From Prochlorococcus marinus str. MIT 9201 (GTDB taxonomy: Bacteria > Cyanobacteriota > Cyanobacteriia > PCC-6307 > Cyanobiaceae), in contig NZ_JNAL01000007.1 of assembly GCF_000759955.1 (NCBI RefSeq), forward strand, positions 124,001 through 188,000: a stretch of 64,000 bases of DNA, in the 5' to 3' direction. A model generated the notes under the pieces. The model was not told the DNA's origin. It searched no databases and saw nothing but the letters and a program-made list of their open reading frames with translations. A program made the position numbers and the translations under genes. Shown here piece by piece: positions 24,533 through 34,478 of this stretch (position 1 is the stretch's first letter; each line of letters starts with the position of its first letter).

Positions 24533-25697
24533 ATCGCTTTCTCTTCTTACTTAGGAATAGAATAGTACCTAAAGTAATAAGAGGCAATAATAAATATAAA
24601 AAAATTAAATTCTTTGTTAGAAAATAAATTAACAATGAAAAAATATAAGTAAAGAAGCTTAGGAAAATATATAAAAAAAACTTACTTTGATTTTGTAAAT
24701 AATTTGTCTTAAATCTTTGAGATTGTATTAGTAATAAAAACAAAAGATTAAATAAACCATATAAGTAAATTATGAAATATGATTTATTTAAATCTAGAAA
24801 AATAGTACTTATAAAAATAAAAATTAAACTATATATCAAAGAGCTAAAAAGTAGTGCTAAAGAAATTTTTTTAGTGAAGCTTTCTTTAAAAAATTTATTT
24901 GATAAATTAGTTTTTAAATAAGTTCCAGATGCAAGCAAACAAGGTTCAATAGCCTTTTGCGATGCACTTACTATCTTTATTATCCCCTCAGAGTGAAAAT
25001 TAGCTACCGAAAGAATCATACTTCTTTGGAAGAAAACTATTCCAAATTCACCTAATAAAATGGCAAAAGATTTTCTTGTAAAAAATCTTAAAAGATAACC
25101 CCATTTAGAATAATGAATAAGTTTATTAGCCTTTATAAATGAGAAAATTAATATAAAAAAAATTAAATTTTCTAACGCAAATGTATAAGTAAAGTCATAG
25201 GGAGATAACTTATTTAAAAAGGTTAATTTGGCTGAAAAAGATATTATTAGAGCGAAAAAGGATGAGTTAAATAATAATTTATATTTTTTTGAAGTTAATA
25301 AATATAATTCTAGAGTGCTACTTATCGATGATAAACAAAAAACTAAAGATAAAAAGCATGCTTGACGTAAAAGAAGAGAGTTTTGAATTATTAATAACGG
25401 TGTAGCAATGAAGAATGAAATTATAATTGCTAAAAATGATCTTATACAAATATAGTCGAGTATGTATTTCTTCCAAACTTTATGTTTTGCTTGCAAATAA
25501 ACAAATCTTGTATCTACTCCTGCTCCAGCGATTAGTGAAATAATAGTTACTAAACTAAGTAAAGAGATAAATTGAGTAAACTCATTTTCCGGCATAAATT
25601 TTAAAATCGCTAAAAATGAAAATGTATTAAAAATTTGCTTAGATATTACTTGAGCAAAAAACAAATTCTTCCCATAAAAAATATTATTTACAAGCAC
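24483..25697 (-). CDS. Wzx-like polysaccharide flippase
   Basis: The 404-residue protein is hydrophobic throughout with about 11-12 membrane segments and the pattern of polysaccharide biosynthesis transporters (MOP superfamily): the GAGVDTRFVYLQA loop near residue 60, KWGYLLRFFTRKSFAILLGEFG near the middle, and paired helices to the end. It would flip a lipid-linked repeat unit. It is the first gene of the minus-strand block that ends with the Wzy-like polymerase; the pairing supports the call. The basic C-terminal tail is encoded in the overlap with the next gene. Confidence 0.75.
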   Translation of the reverse strand: MLVNNIFYGKNLFFAQVISKQIFNTFSFLAILKFMPENEFTQFISLLSLVTIISLIAGAGVDTRFVYLQAKHKVWKKYILDYICIRSFLAIIISFFIATPLLIIQNSLLLRQACFLSLVFCLSSISSTLELYLLTSKKYKLLFNSSFFALIISFSAKLTFLNKLSPYDFTYTFALENLIFFILIFSFIKANKLIHYSKWGYLLRFFTRKSFAILLGEFGIVFFQRSMILSVANFHSEGIIKIVSASQKAIEPCLLASGTYLKTNLSNKFFKESFTKKISLALLFSSLIYSLIFIFISTIFLDLNKSYFIIYLYGLFNLLFLLLIQSQRFKTNYLQNQSKFFLYIFLSFFTYIFSLLIYFLTKNLIFLYLLLPLITLGTILFLSKKRKRYGKHGENKMFGKDKIH

Positions 25698-25889
25698 TTA
25701 AAATCAAAATATTACTAAATTACTATCACAAAAACTAATTTCAAACAATAAAAAATTAAATAATTATTCTTTTTTTCGAATAAATGTATGAAAAATAAAT
25801 TTTTTGCCAACTAAAAACTTTCCTTGTTGATATCATTAAACTAATTTATCCTCTAATTTAAACCAATACCTAAAAGTTAGGTTAATAAA

Positions 25890-26990
25890 ATGAAAACCCA
25901 GATTTCAGGTTTAATTTATCAAAAGCAAGATGGTTTTAAGGAAAATTTCAAATTTTCTTCTCTTTTGTTTTGGTTTTTATTAATATCATTCCTTGGTTTG
26001 GCTGCTCTTTTAAGTTTAGGGTCCAAAAGTGATTTCTTTAGAGAATTTGGTTCTTACGAATTTTTAAAATCTTTTATACAAGGAGAAGATTCGTTCACTA
26101 AGATAATATTCCCCTTTTTTAAATTCTTTATACTTATTACACCACTCTTCCTTTTTACTGCAATTGAATTAAACAGAAAAATAGGGGGCTTTCCTAACTC
26201 AAGTTTAGGGAGAATTAGTACTTCAGAGGGTTTTAAGTTTGCAGATATTTGGTATTTTCTAATAAAAACAATATCTAGCCAGTTCTTATTTATTACTACT
26301 TTTACAACATTAGGTATATCCAATATTAGTTCAACGTTCAGTGAATTGATTTCCGATATATATAATAAAGTACTGCCTCCAACTAATAGTGAATTTCAGG
26401 CTGTTTTAATAGTTATTTCTGGTATCCTTATTTCCGATTTAGTTAGTTATTTTTCTCATCGAATAGCTCACAGAATACCTTTACTATGGGATTTACATGA
26501 GTTTCATCATTCGGCGACAGAAATGACTATTTTGAGTAACTATAGAATTTCTCAAATTTTAGCAGCTATCAACTCCATTATATTTTTACCACTTAGTGCA
26601 TTATCATCATTATTCCTATTAAAGACTCTAAGTCAGTCTTACGTATTACCATTTGTAATTTATGTTATTTACAATGCCTTTTTTGCATTCCAACAAAACT
26701 TAGCACATAGTTCTATAAAAATAATATATCCTAAAATCGTCTCATATGTATTCATGAGCCCATCAATTCATTGGTTACATCACTCTACAAATGAAAATCA
26801 CTATGACTGTAATTTTGGGAATGTTTTTTCTTTTTGGGACAGATTATTTAATACTTACCTAGACGAATCAAATATCGAGGATATTGAAGGATTTGGAATA
26901 GAAAATACAGAATATAATAAACACCACCCTATTTACAGTTATACATTTCTTCCAATAATAAAAATATTAAAAAGACTAAAAATTGCTTAA
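25890..26990 (+). CDS. Fatty acid hydroxylase / sterol desaturase family membrane enzyme
   Basis: The 366-residue membrane protein contains the three histidine clusters that bind a di-iron centre: HRIAH at 190-194, HEFHH at 203-207, and HWLHH further on, followed by NENHYDCNFGNVFSFWDRLF, the classic family ending. There are about 4-6 membrane segments before and between the clusters. Members hydroxylate or desaturate lipid chains or carotenoids using oxygen. It stands alone between divergent and convergent glycan genes, so it may modify the lipid part of the surface polymer; the substrate is unknown. The 192-bp upstream gap shows no clear promoter. Confidence 0.9.
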   Translation: MKTQISGLIYQKQDGFKENFKFSSLLFWFLLISFLGLAALLSLGSKSDFFREFGSYEFLKSFIQGEDSFTKIIFPFFKFFILITPLFLFTAIELNRKIGGFPNSSLGRISTSEGFKFADIWYFLIKTISSQFLFITTFTTLGISNISSTFSELISDIYNKVLPPTNSEFQAVLIVISGILISDLVSYFSHRIAHRIPLLWDLHEFHHSATEMTILSNYRISQILAAINSIIFLPLSALSSLFLLKTLSQSYVLPFVIYVIYNAFFAFQQNLAHSSIKIIYPKIVSYVFMSPSIHWLHHSTNENHYDCNFGNVFSFWDRLFNTYLDESNIEDIEGFGIENTEYNKHHPIYSYTFLPIIKILKRLKIA

Positions 26991-27066
26991 ATCTTATTCA
27001 TCAGATATTCAAGCTTTAATTAATTATTTTTATATTTTTTATTTTTCTTGGGATTAAGAAGTATTT

Positions 27067-28218
27067 CTAAAGAGTTTTTTCAAGATTTCTAGTTCTTTTT
27101 AAAAAAGTATCGAATTTATCTTCCCAGGAATAATATTGATTACAATAGTTGTAATTTTTAATTCCTATTTGTTCCCTTTTTTTTAAATCCCCCATTTTCT
27201 CTATTGCGATGTCAAATTCCTTTTGATTATTTATCAAAATAATACCTTCAGGTACAGGTTGAATTAAACCTTCAATAACTTTTTTGCTCGCAAATACTAC
27301 AAGACCAACTGAAATCGCTTCTAAACATTTATTCTGAATACCTGTTCCAAGATTAGTTATTGCAGCAGAAATATCGCATTTAGCAATCTCTTCAGATAAA
27401 GAATCAACTTCACCAATCAGTTTTATAAAACTTTGCTGATATTTTTTTATTTTTAAAAGATTACTATTCTTGCCTACAGCAATGATTATCAATTGTTTTT
27501 TATGACTACAATTTTCTACATATCTAATTAAGTTGTGAAAACATTCTTTGTTAGGTGGATAAGAGAAATTACCACTTACAACTATCCTTATGATTTTTGA
27601 ATTTCTGAAACTTTTCAGTTTTAATTTATTAACTCCATTAGGCACCACATTCACTTTTGGATCTATTTCTGAAGCATCTCTTTCTGATACTGCTGTTGAA
27701 TAGTAGGATTTGTCAACCAAATACTTCTCAATTTTTTTGGATAAATTTATTTCTAATTGAAGAAAAATTTCGGTTAAAAATGATATTTTAGATCTGTTTT
27801 TTAAAGCCAATTTTAACGAATCAACAAAATCGATACTTAAATTAATTGGCAAACAATCAAAACAAATAATAGCTGATCTAGCAAGATGAAGATTGAAAAA
27901 TCTTTTTTTATTTTTTTTTAAAATGGTTTTTACAATGTTATTTGCGTGACGAGAATAAAATAAAGAGAAATGAAATGGATATTTTTTTATGATGCAATTA
28001 AATAAACCCAAAAACTTATCAAGTATATCTTTTTTATAAAAAATAAACTTTAAATTACCATTTTCATTGATATTTTTAATACTAATTTTTGGATAAGGAG
28101 TTATTACATATAATTTAAATTTATTAGATAAAAATTTAATTTTTGCATCTAATACTACTTGATCACCTTTTCTTATTGGGTAGGGAAAACGCGTAGAAAT
28201 TATATATAAATTATTCAT
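27067..28218 (-). CDS. GT4-like glycosyltransferase
   Basis: The 383-residue protein begins IISTRFPYPIRKGDQVVLDAK, a typical N-terminal acceptor loop of GT4 enzymes that follow the pattern P-x-x-x-G. The C-terminal domain has VVPNGV, RIVVSGNFSYPPNKE and the segment GTGIQNKCLEAISVGLVVFAS with the E of the donor-binding motif. It lies alone on the minus strand and has its own -10 box (28240-28245). Confidence 0.85.
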   Translation of the reverse strand: MNNLYIISTRFPYPIRKGDQVVLDAKIKFLSNKFKLYVITPYPKISIKNINENGNLKFIFYKKDILDKFLGLFNCIIKKYPFHFSLFYSRHANNIVKTILKKNKKRFFNLHLARSAIICFDCLPINLSIDFVDSLKLALKNRSKISFLTEIFLQLEINLSKKIEKYLVDKSYYSTAVSERDASEIDPKVNVVPNGVNKLKLKSFRNSKIIRIVVSGNFSYPPNKECFHNLIRYVENCSHKKQLIIIAVGKNSNLLKIKKYQQSFIKLIGEVDSLSEEIAKCDISAAITNLGTGIQNKCLEAISVGLVVFASKKVIEGLIQPVPEGIILINNQKEFDIAIEKMGDLKKREQIGIKNYNYCNQYYSWEDKFDTFLKRTRNLEKTL

Positions 28219-28239
28219 TCATAATTCTTTTGTCTCTTA

Positions 28240-28301
28240 ATTATAATAAGAGAGGTATTCTTATTAATTATTTTAGAATTAAATTTTAACTTTATTATAA
28301 T
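28240..28301. promoter_or_regulatory. Divergent -10 boxes between two glycosyltransferase genes
   Basis: A perfect TATAAT on the minus strand (28240-28245) lies 21 bp upstream of the ATG at 28218. Another on the plus strand (28296-28301) lies 20 bp upstream of the ATG at 28322. Each gene therefore has its own promoter in the 103-bp gap. Confidence 0.5.
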
Positions 28302-28321
28302 TAAATAGATAAATAATTTCA

Positions 28322-29227
28322 ATGAAGAAAAATATTTCCAAAAAAGTATTTTTTTCTTTTATATGCGTCACATTTAACAACAATAGAGAACTATTTAATA
28401 CCCTCAAATCTCTTGATAAACAAAATTTTAAAGCCTTTGAAGTCCTGATTGGTAATGGTGGTGATCCTTTAAATATAGATGATTTAAATTCTAAATTTTC
28501 TTTAAATATTGGAAAATTGCTTAATAAAAAGGATAAAGGTATTTACGATGCAATGAATTCTTTAAAACCCTATGTGAAGGGAGAATATATTTGTTATTTG
28601 AATTCTGGCGATACTTTAAATAATAAAAACGTATTAAGACAAGTTTTTGAATCAATAAATAAAACTAATAATCTAAAATATCCCCTTGTTTGGTGCTCAG
28701 CTAAATTTATAAGTGATATTTCTAATGTAAGTTATCTAGTACCAGACCCAAAGAAAATTAAAATAAAATTTTTAAAGAATTGGCTATTTTTTATGCATTT
28801 TTATATTTGTCATCAGGCGTGTTTTATAAGATATGACTTCTTAAAAAATCATAATTATGATATAGAAAACCTTGAAGCAGATTATTTTTTAAAAAAAATT
28901 TTAATAGAGCATAAATTAGGATCTCTTTATATTCCTATAATATCCACAAATTTTTTCTTAGATGGAGTAAGTTCTAATATTAATAATAAAAATCTTTTAT
29001 TTAAACATTTTAAGCAACTAAAAAAATATAAATATTCCCTAAAAATATTAGTTTTTGTAAAACTTTTATCGAAATTTTTGATTGAAGTCTTACTTTCAAA
29101 TAAAAGGCATTACTATAAATTAATTAAATACAGATTACTTGAATATTTTGTTTTATTAGTTTCTAAAATATATATTTCAAATAAATATATAGTAAGGATA
29201 ACGAGATTAAAATTAAAAAAAAATTAG
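28322..29227 (+). CDS. GT2-family glycosyltransferase
   Basis: The 301-residue protein has the GT-A fold start FSFICVTFNNNRELFNTLKSL, then FEVLIGNGGDP and GIYDAMNSLKPYVKGEYICYLNSGD, where the acidic pair normally reads DAMN..G..I.FLNSGD in WcaA-type transferases. The C-terminus is long, basic and hydrophobic (about residues 235-290), possibly membrane-associated. It stands alone between two minus-strand blocks. Confidence 0.88.
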   Translation: MKKNISKKVFFSFICVTFNNNRELFNTLKSLDKQNFKAFEVLIGNGGDPLNIDDLNSKFSLNIGKLLNKKDKGIYDAMNSLKPYVKGEYICYLNSGDTLNNKNVLRQVFESINKTNNLKYPLVWCSAKFISDISNVSYLVPDPKKIKIKFLKNWLFFMHFYICHQACFIRYDFLKNHNYDIENLEADYFLKKILIEHKLGSLYIPIISTNFFLDGVSSNINNKNLLFKHFKQLKKYKYSLKILVFVKLLSKFLIEVLLSNKRHYYKLIKYRLLEYFVLLVSKIYISNKYIVRITRLKLKKN

Positions 29228-29251
29228 AGTTATATTCATAAAGAATTATAG

Positions 29252-30577
29252 TTAACTAATTGGTTCTGAACCTTTAATATTGAAAACAAGTTTAATTGTT
29301 TTAAAAAAAATTATGATATCAAATAAGAAGGAGAAATTTTTTATGTAGAAAATATCATAACTTAATTTGTTCCTTGCATCTTCTACTGAGGCGCCATATG
29401 GATAATTTACTTGGGCCCATCCACTAAGACCAGGCCTAATACTATATCTCTGGTAATATAAACTGATATGTTCCTTAAGCATTAAATCTATTTCAGGCCT
29501 CTCTGGCCTTGGTCCTATCAAACTCATATCCCCTTTAATAACACTTAATAATTGTGGAATTTCATCTAGCCTTGAGATTCTTATTATCTTTCCGATTTTG
29601 GTTACTCTGTCATCTTTTTTCTTAGACCATTGTGGACCATTCACTTCTGCATCCAATTTCATACTTCTGAATTTAAGAACTTTAAACGGTTTGCATTTGA
29701 AGCCGTTCCTTTTCTGTGAGTAGAAAATTGGTCCTTTATCCTCTAATTTAATTAGCAGCATAACAATTAAACATATTGGGAAAGTAATAAAAATAAGGAT
29801 CAGGCTAAAAACAATATCACTCATTCTCTTAAGTCTCAATTGAACAGTCTTGTAAAGAGAAATATAGTTAAATTGGTAAAAATCTAAAACTGTTAATAGT
29901 TCTGTTGGGGTTCTATTTAGATATTTCTCAACCCATTGGATAACACTGTAGATTAAAACACCATCTAAAGAATTATTATTGCAAAAATCTATTTCATTAT
30001 TATCAAGAGTATCTTTTGCAATAATAATTTCACTAACTCCTAGATTATTACTTATTGAATTATTGTCGTGTTTAATAAGATTAAAGTTAATTAATTTCTC
30101 TTTTTCAAAAGGTAAAAATTTAGATTTTATTAATTCAATATCACCTATTACGAAAATATGCCGATTTTTTTTAAATGCGATTTTGAAAAAGAACTTGAAT
30201 ATAAATTGCGAGATAATGCTCAAGAAAATTAATTTTAATAAAAAATAATTTAAAAGATTAACATAAATAAAATTTCCAAAAATTAAAGATAAAAAATATT
30301 GAATAGAAAAGCTTGAAGCAAATGTCAGTAAAGTGGATACTATATTCCCTATAACTATTCCTGAAAAAAAATTTTGCCATTTGATATATGGAAATAAAGA
30401 ATAACGGCCACATACATAACTAATTAGAATCCATAAAAAGGTTGATATTAAAAAAATTCCCTTTATATAAGTTTGAGTTGGATTTAGAAATTTTAAATAA
30501 ACTATATAAGAAATTATCACATCCATAAATGCGGCATATAAAGTATGTTTTCTTACTTTCAACCAAGGTATTAACAT
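29252..30577 (-). CDS. Polyprenyl-phosphate sugar-1-phosphate transferase (WbaP/EpsE-like), long form
   Basis: This 441-residue enzyme starts glycan assembly by moving a sugar phosphate to undecaprenyl phosphate. The N-terminal part has 4 membrane segments and a CoA-binding-like soluble domain. A further membrane helix (about 250-272) precedes the catalytic domain with PFKVLKFRSM, SRLDEIPQLLSVIKGDMSLIGPRPE and RPGLSGWAQVNYPYG. The length matches the exopolysaccharide polyprenyl glycosylphosphotransferase class. It follows the nucleotide-sugar genes fcl-gmd-ugd-galE on the same strand. A second, short initiator lies at 43043-43696. Confidence 0.93.
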   Translation of the reverse strand: MLIPWLKVRKHTLYAAFMDVIISYIVYLKFLNPTQTYIKGIFLISTFLWILISYVCGRYSLFPYIKWQNFFSGIVIGNIVSTLLTFASSFSIQYFLSLIFGNFIYVNLLNYFLLKLIFLSIISQFIFKFFFKIAFKKNRHIFVIGDIELIKSKFLPFEKEKLINFNLIKHDNNSISNNLGVSEIIIAKDTLDNNEIDFCNNNSLDGVLIYSVIQWVEKYLNRTPTELLTVLDFYQFNYISLYKTVQLRLKRMSDIVFSLILIFITFPICLIVMLLIKLEDKGPIFYSQKRNGFKCKPFKVLKFRSMKLDAEVNGPQWSKKKDDRVTKIGKIIRISRLDEIPQLLSVIKGDMSLIGPRPERPEIDLMLKEHISLYYQRYSIRPGLSGWAQVNYPYGASVEDARNKLSYDIFYIKNFSFLFDIIIFFKTIKLVFNIKGSEPIS

Positions 30578-30637
30578 AAAATAAAATTTATAAGTTTACT
30601 TTAAGAATTAATCATTAATTATTTTATTGATCCCATC

Positions 30638-31654
30638 TTAAGTTCTCAAAGATTTATTTTTTAATTCCTCTTTAAAACATGAAATAGTTCTTTCTATTCC
30701 TTTTTCTAGATCATATTTTGGACTCCATCCTAAATTTAAAAACTTTGTACTATCTAATTTTTTTCTTGGAGTCCCATCTGGCTTATTAATATCCCAAATA
30801 ATTCTTCCTTTGTAGTCTAATTTTTTTGCAATTATTTCTGCTAAATTTTTTATTTTGATTTCGTCTTTGGTCCCAACATTAAGCCATGTTAATTTATTAC
30901 CTTTAGAGTCTTTAGGGGCATCATTTTCTTCAGGAAACCAATTATCGAGGGCAAAAATAACTGCTTTTGCCAAATCATCTACATAAAGAAATTCTCTTAG
31001 AGGCTTACCTGTTCCCCAGCATGTAACTTCCTTTATAGAATTAGTTTTTGCATAATAAAATTTACTAATTAAAGCTGGTAAAACATGGCTATTATTAGGG
31101 TTGTAATTATCATTTTGTCCATATAGATTTGTAGGCATTAATGAAATAGCATCAAATCCATATTGATATCGAAATGCATCACAAAGCTTTATTCCGGCAA
31201 TTTTTGCTAATGCATACCATTGATTAGTTTCTTCTAGAGAATTACTTAAAAGATACTCCTCTTTGATAGGTTGTTTGGAAAATTTCGGATATATACAACT
31301 ACTACCTAAAAATAAGAATCTTCTTACTCCTAATTTATATGATGTTTCTATTAAATTATTTTGAATTTTTAAATTATCCAATAAAAAGTCACTTGGACTT
31401 TCTGAATTAGCAAGTATACCTCCAACTTTTGCTGCGGCATTTACTACAATGTCAGGCTTATTATTGGCAAACCAATTTAAAACCATATTTGCATCACTAA
31501 GATCCAATTCTTTTCTAGAAGGTTTTAAGATTGTTACTTTTGGATAATTATCTTTAAATTTATTATTCTCAAAAAGTCTACTAATTGCACTACCGACCAT
31601 TCCATTCGCACCTGTTATTAATATTCTGTCTCTTTCTTGGATACCTTTTTTCAC
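30638..31654 (-). CDS. fcl: GDP-L-fucose synthase
   Basis: The enzyme epimerises and reduces GDP-4-keto-6-deoxy-mannose to GDP-L-fucose with NADPH. The 338-residue protein shows the NADP-binding GANGMVG at 15-21, SSCIYPKFSKQPI, and the catalytic YALAK. It follows gmd by 37 bp, so both steps from GDP-mannose to GDP-fucose are made together. GDP-mannose would come from ManC at 36679-38115. Confidence 0.95.
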   Translation of the reverse strand: MKKGIQERDRILITGANGMVGSAISRLFENNKFKDNYPKVTILKPSRKELDLSDANMVLNWFANNKPDIVVNAAAKVGGILANSESPSDFLLDNLKIQNNLIETSYKLGVRRFLFLGSSCIYPKFSKQPIKEEYLLSNSLEETNQWYALAKIAGIKLCDAFRYQYGFDAISLMPTNLYGQNDNYNPNNSHVLPALISKFYYAKTNSIKEVTCWGTGKPLREFLYVDDLAKAVIFALDNWFPEENDAPKDSKGNKLTWLNVGTKDEIKIKNLAEIIAKKLDYKGRIIWDINKPDGTPRKKLDSTKFLNLGWSPKYDLEKGIERTISCFKEELKNKSLRT

Positions 31655-31691
31655 AATATTTTTTTATAAATCATTTTTGTATGCAATTTAT

Positions 31692-32819
31692 TCAAAAATC
31701 ATTATGGTTGTATCCATTCTTGGAAAGAAGGCTTTCTTTTTTTGCTTCATTATCGTCATGCTTAATCATTTCTGAAATTAATTCTTCAATTGATATTTTA
31801 GGTTGCCAACCAAGCTTATTTTTTGCCTTATCACTATTACCTAATAATATGTCAACTTCAGTTGGCCTGAAATATCTTGGATCAATCCTCACAACTATCT
31901 CTCCATTATCTGCTCTTTTACCTATTTCATTTTTACCTTTACCTTCCCAAATTATTGAAGGCCCATCATGGGATTTAGACCATCCAATTTCTTTGGCACA
32001 TAGCTCGATAAAATTTCTAACAGTCATAGTTCTACCAGAAGAGATAACAAAGTCCTCTGGTTCTTTTTGTTGTAACATAAGCCATTGCATCTCTACATAG
32101 TCCTTTGCATGGCCCCAATCTCTTTTTGAATCAATATTACCAAGATAAATACATTTTTCTAATCCATTATTTATTCTCGTTAACCCTCTTGTTATTTTTT
32201 TTGTGACGAAAGTCTCACCTCTGCGGGGTGATTCATGATTAAATAAAATACCATTACACGCAAAAAGTCCATAAGCTTCTCTGTAGTTAATAGTTATCCA
32301 GTATGCATAGAGCTTCGCAACTCCATAAGGACTTCTTGGATAAAAGGGTGTATTCTCATTTTGGGGAATTTCTCTGACTTTCCCAAATAATTCACTCGTA
32401 CTCGCTTGATAAATTTTTGTTTTATCTTTTAGTCCCAATATTCTTATCGCCTCTAATATTCTTAAAGTTCCTAAAGCATCACTATTAGCAGTGTATTCAG
32501 GACTCTCGAAACTAACAGAGACATGACTTTGTGCACCCAAATTATATATTTCATCGGGTTGGATTTGTTGAATTATTCTTATTAAATTTGTGCTATCTGT
32601 TAAATCTCCATAATGAAGAATAAAGTTTTGATTATCAATATGAGGGTCTTGATATAAGTGATTAATTCTCTCTGTATTAAAGCTGCTAGATCTTCTTTTG
32701 ATGCCATGAACTTTATAACCTTTATTTAATAAAAATTCAGATAAATAACTACCATCTTGACCAGTTATGCCAGTTATTAATGCTACTCGAGATGAATATT
32801 TTCTATTATCTAAATTCAT
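31692..32819 (-). CDS. gmd: GDP-mannose 4,6-dehydratase
   Basis: The 375-residue enzyme converts GDP-mannose to GDP-4-keto-6-deoxy-mannose. Diagnostic segments are the NADP motif GITGQDG at 17-23, [28 protein letters not shown], the catalytic YGVAK, and [17 protein letters not shown]. It is upstream of fcl on the same strand. Confidence 0.97.
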   Translation of the reverse strand: MNLDNRKYSSRVALITGITGQDGSYLSEFLLNKGYKVHGIKRRSSSFNTERINHLYQDPHIDNQNFILHYGDLTDSTNLIRIIQQIQPDEIYNLGAQSHVSVSFESPEYTANSDALGTLRILEAIRILGLKDKTKIYQASTSELFGKVREIPQNENTPFYPRSPYGVAKLYAYWITINYREAYGLFACNGILFNHESPRRGETFVTKKITRGLTRINNGLEKCIYLGNIDSKRDWGHAKDYVEMQWLMLQQKEPEDFVISSGRTMTVRNFIELCAKEIGWSKSHDGPSIIWEGKGKNEIGKRADNGEIVVRIDPRYFRPTEVDILLGNSDKAKNKLGWQPKISIEELISEMIKHDDNEAKKESLLSKNGYNHNDF

Positions 32820-32933
32820 TAGAAATGTCTTCTATCTAAGTATATTAAGTGAGGGAGATCAAAATATAAATTTCCTTTAAATTTTTATTATTTTATTTTT
32901 ACAATAAAAAAAAATAAAGTTATATTTTGTTGT

Positions 32934-34346
32934 TTAATTACCATCACCCAGTCTCCATAAATTTAAACCTGCTTTAAGGACTTTTTCTTTAACAACAATC
33001 GATCTAGAATCAAAAACCCATGAAGGCTTTCTCATCGATTTTGCTATGAGATCCCACTGAATAGTGGAATATTCTTCCCATTCGGTAAGAACTACTACTG
33101 CATCAGAACCTTTTGCTGCAGTTAATATATCACTATGAAATTCCCAACCTCCATAATTGTTTTCTTTATTGGCAGGATAATTTTCTTTTGCAATTGGTTC
33201 AACTCCTAAATCTGAGCTAATCTGTTTTTCACTAACTTTTGGATCATGAATACTTAATCTGGCGCCTTCTTCTAACAAATCCTTGCAAATTACTATAGCT
33301 GAAGACTCCCTAGTATCATTAGTGTTTGCTTTAAAAGAAAATCCTAGAATGCATATTTTTTTTTCAGTAATAGTACCAAAAAGTTTTTTAACTATTAATT
33401 TCGAGATTCTATGTTGATGCCAGTTATTCAAAATAGTAACCTGCTCCCAAAATTCGGCTACTTCTGGTAATCCAAAATAATTAGATAGATAAACAAGATT
33501 AAGGATATCTTTTTTAAAGCAACTACCTCCAAAGCCTGGACCAGAATCGAGGAATTTTGAACCTATTCTCTTATCACTGCCTATAGCTCTTGATACTTCA
33601 CTAACACTTGCCCCTGTTGCCTCGCAAAGTGCGCTTATGGAGTTTATTGAGCTAATCCTTTGTGCAAGAAAAGCATTAGCAGTGAGTTTAGCTAACTCGC
33701 TGCTCCAAATATTTGTATGAAGTATTTTTTTTCTAGGCACCCAATTATTGTAGATATTACTAAGGATATCTATCGCATTTTGATTCTCTCCGCCAATGAG
33801 TACTCTATCAGGGTCTTCAAGATCTTTAATTGCTGTCCCCTCGGCAAGAAACTCTGGATTAGATAAAACATCAAATGATTTATTAGTTTTTTCTAAATTT
33901 GTTTGCGAAGCTGCGAGAATATTTTTTATAACCTCAGCTGTTTTTACAGGAAGTGTGCTTTTCTCAACGACTATCGTATATCCAGTTGCAAATTCGGCAA
34001 CTTGCCTTGCACAAGCTTCCACCCATTTAAGATCACTTGCTTGACCTGCCCCTAATCCCTTCTTTTTTGTGGGAGTATTTACAGAAATAAAAATCATATC
34101 TGCACATTGAATATTCTTTTCAATTTCTGATGAGAAAAAAAGATTTTGACCTCTACATTTTTTGATTTTTTCGCTCAAACCAGGCTCAAATATAGGTAAT
34201 TTTTCTAAATTTTCTTCGTTCCATGCATCTATTCTTTCTTTATTTATATCAACAACTGTTATTGTGATATCGGGACATTTATCTGCAATTACCGCCATTG
34301 TAGGTCCACCTACATATCCAGCTCCAATACAGCAAATCTTTTGCAC
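32934..34346 (-). CDS. ugd: UDP-glucose 6-dehydrogenase
   Basis: The 470-residue enzyme oxidises UDP-glucose twice to UDP-glucuronate. It has an N-terminal NAD domain (IGAGYVGGPTMAV, with SVNTPT), a catalytic GPGFGGSCFKKD with nucleophile C276, and a C-terminal UDP-binding domain (LGFSFKANTNDTRES, VVLTEWEEY). This is the longer, animal/plant-like form. The product is the substrate of the epimerase at 35632-36663. A 113-bp gap separates it from gmd. Confidence 0.96.
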   Translation of the reverse strand: MQKICCIGAGYVGGPTMAVIADKCPDITITVVDINKERIDAWNEENLEKLPIFEPGLSEKIKKCRGQNLFFSSEIEKNIQCADMIFISVNTPTKKKGLGAGQASDLKWVEACARQVAEFATGYTIVVEKSTLPVKTAEVIKNILAASQTNLEKTNKSFDVLSNPEFLAEGTAIKDLEDPDRVLIGGENQNAIDILSNIYNNWVPRKKILHTNIWSSELAKLTANAFLAQRISSINSISALCEATGASVSEVSRAIGSDKRIGSKFLDSGPGFGGSCFKKDILNLVYLSNYFGLPEVAEFWEQVTILNNWHQHRISKLIVKKLFGTITEKKICILGFSFKANTNDTRESSAIVICKDLLEEGARLSIHDPKVSEKQISSDLGVEPIAKENYPANKENNYGGWEFHSDILTAAKGSDAVVVLTEWEEYSTIQWDLIAKSMRKPSWVFDSRSIVVKEKVLKAGLNLWRLGDGN

Positions 34347-34478
34347 TTTTTATATAATTTTTTGTATTTTATAATTATAAATAAATTAAAAATTTGCTAA
34401 TCACTTACTTTGTAATATCTTCATCGTTTTTATTAATTGGAGATTAATTGTGAAATTAGATTTTTTAATTTTTAAAAT

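Noticed and set aside
25871-25883. CCTAAAAGTTAGG palindrome before the hydroxylase gene
   Set aside because: Only 5-bp arms in AT-rich DNA; chance is likely and no regulator is implied.
31585-32100. 171-codon plus-strand frame across the fcl-gmd junction
   Set aside because: Both genes underneath are certain. The frame is rich in Leu, Ile and Ser, as expected from antisense of AT-rich coding DNA.
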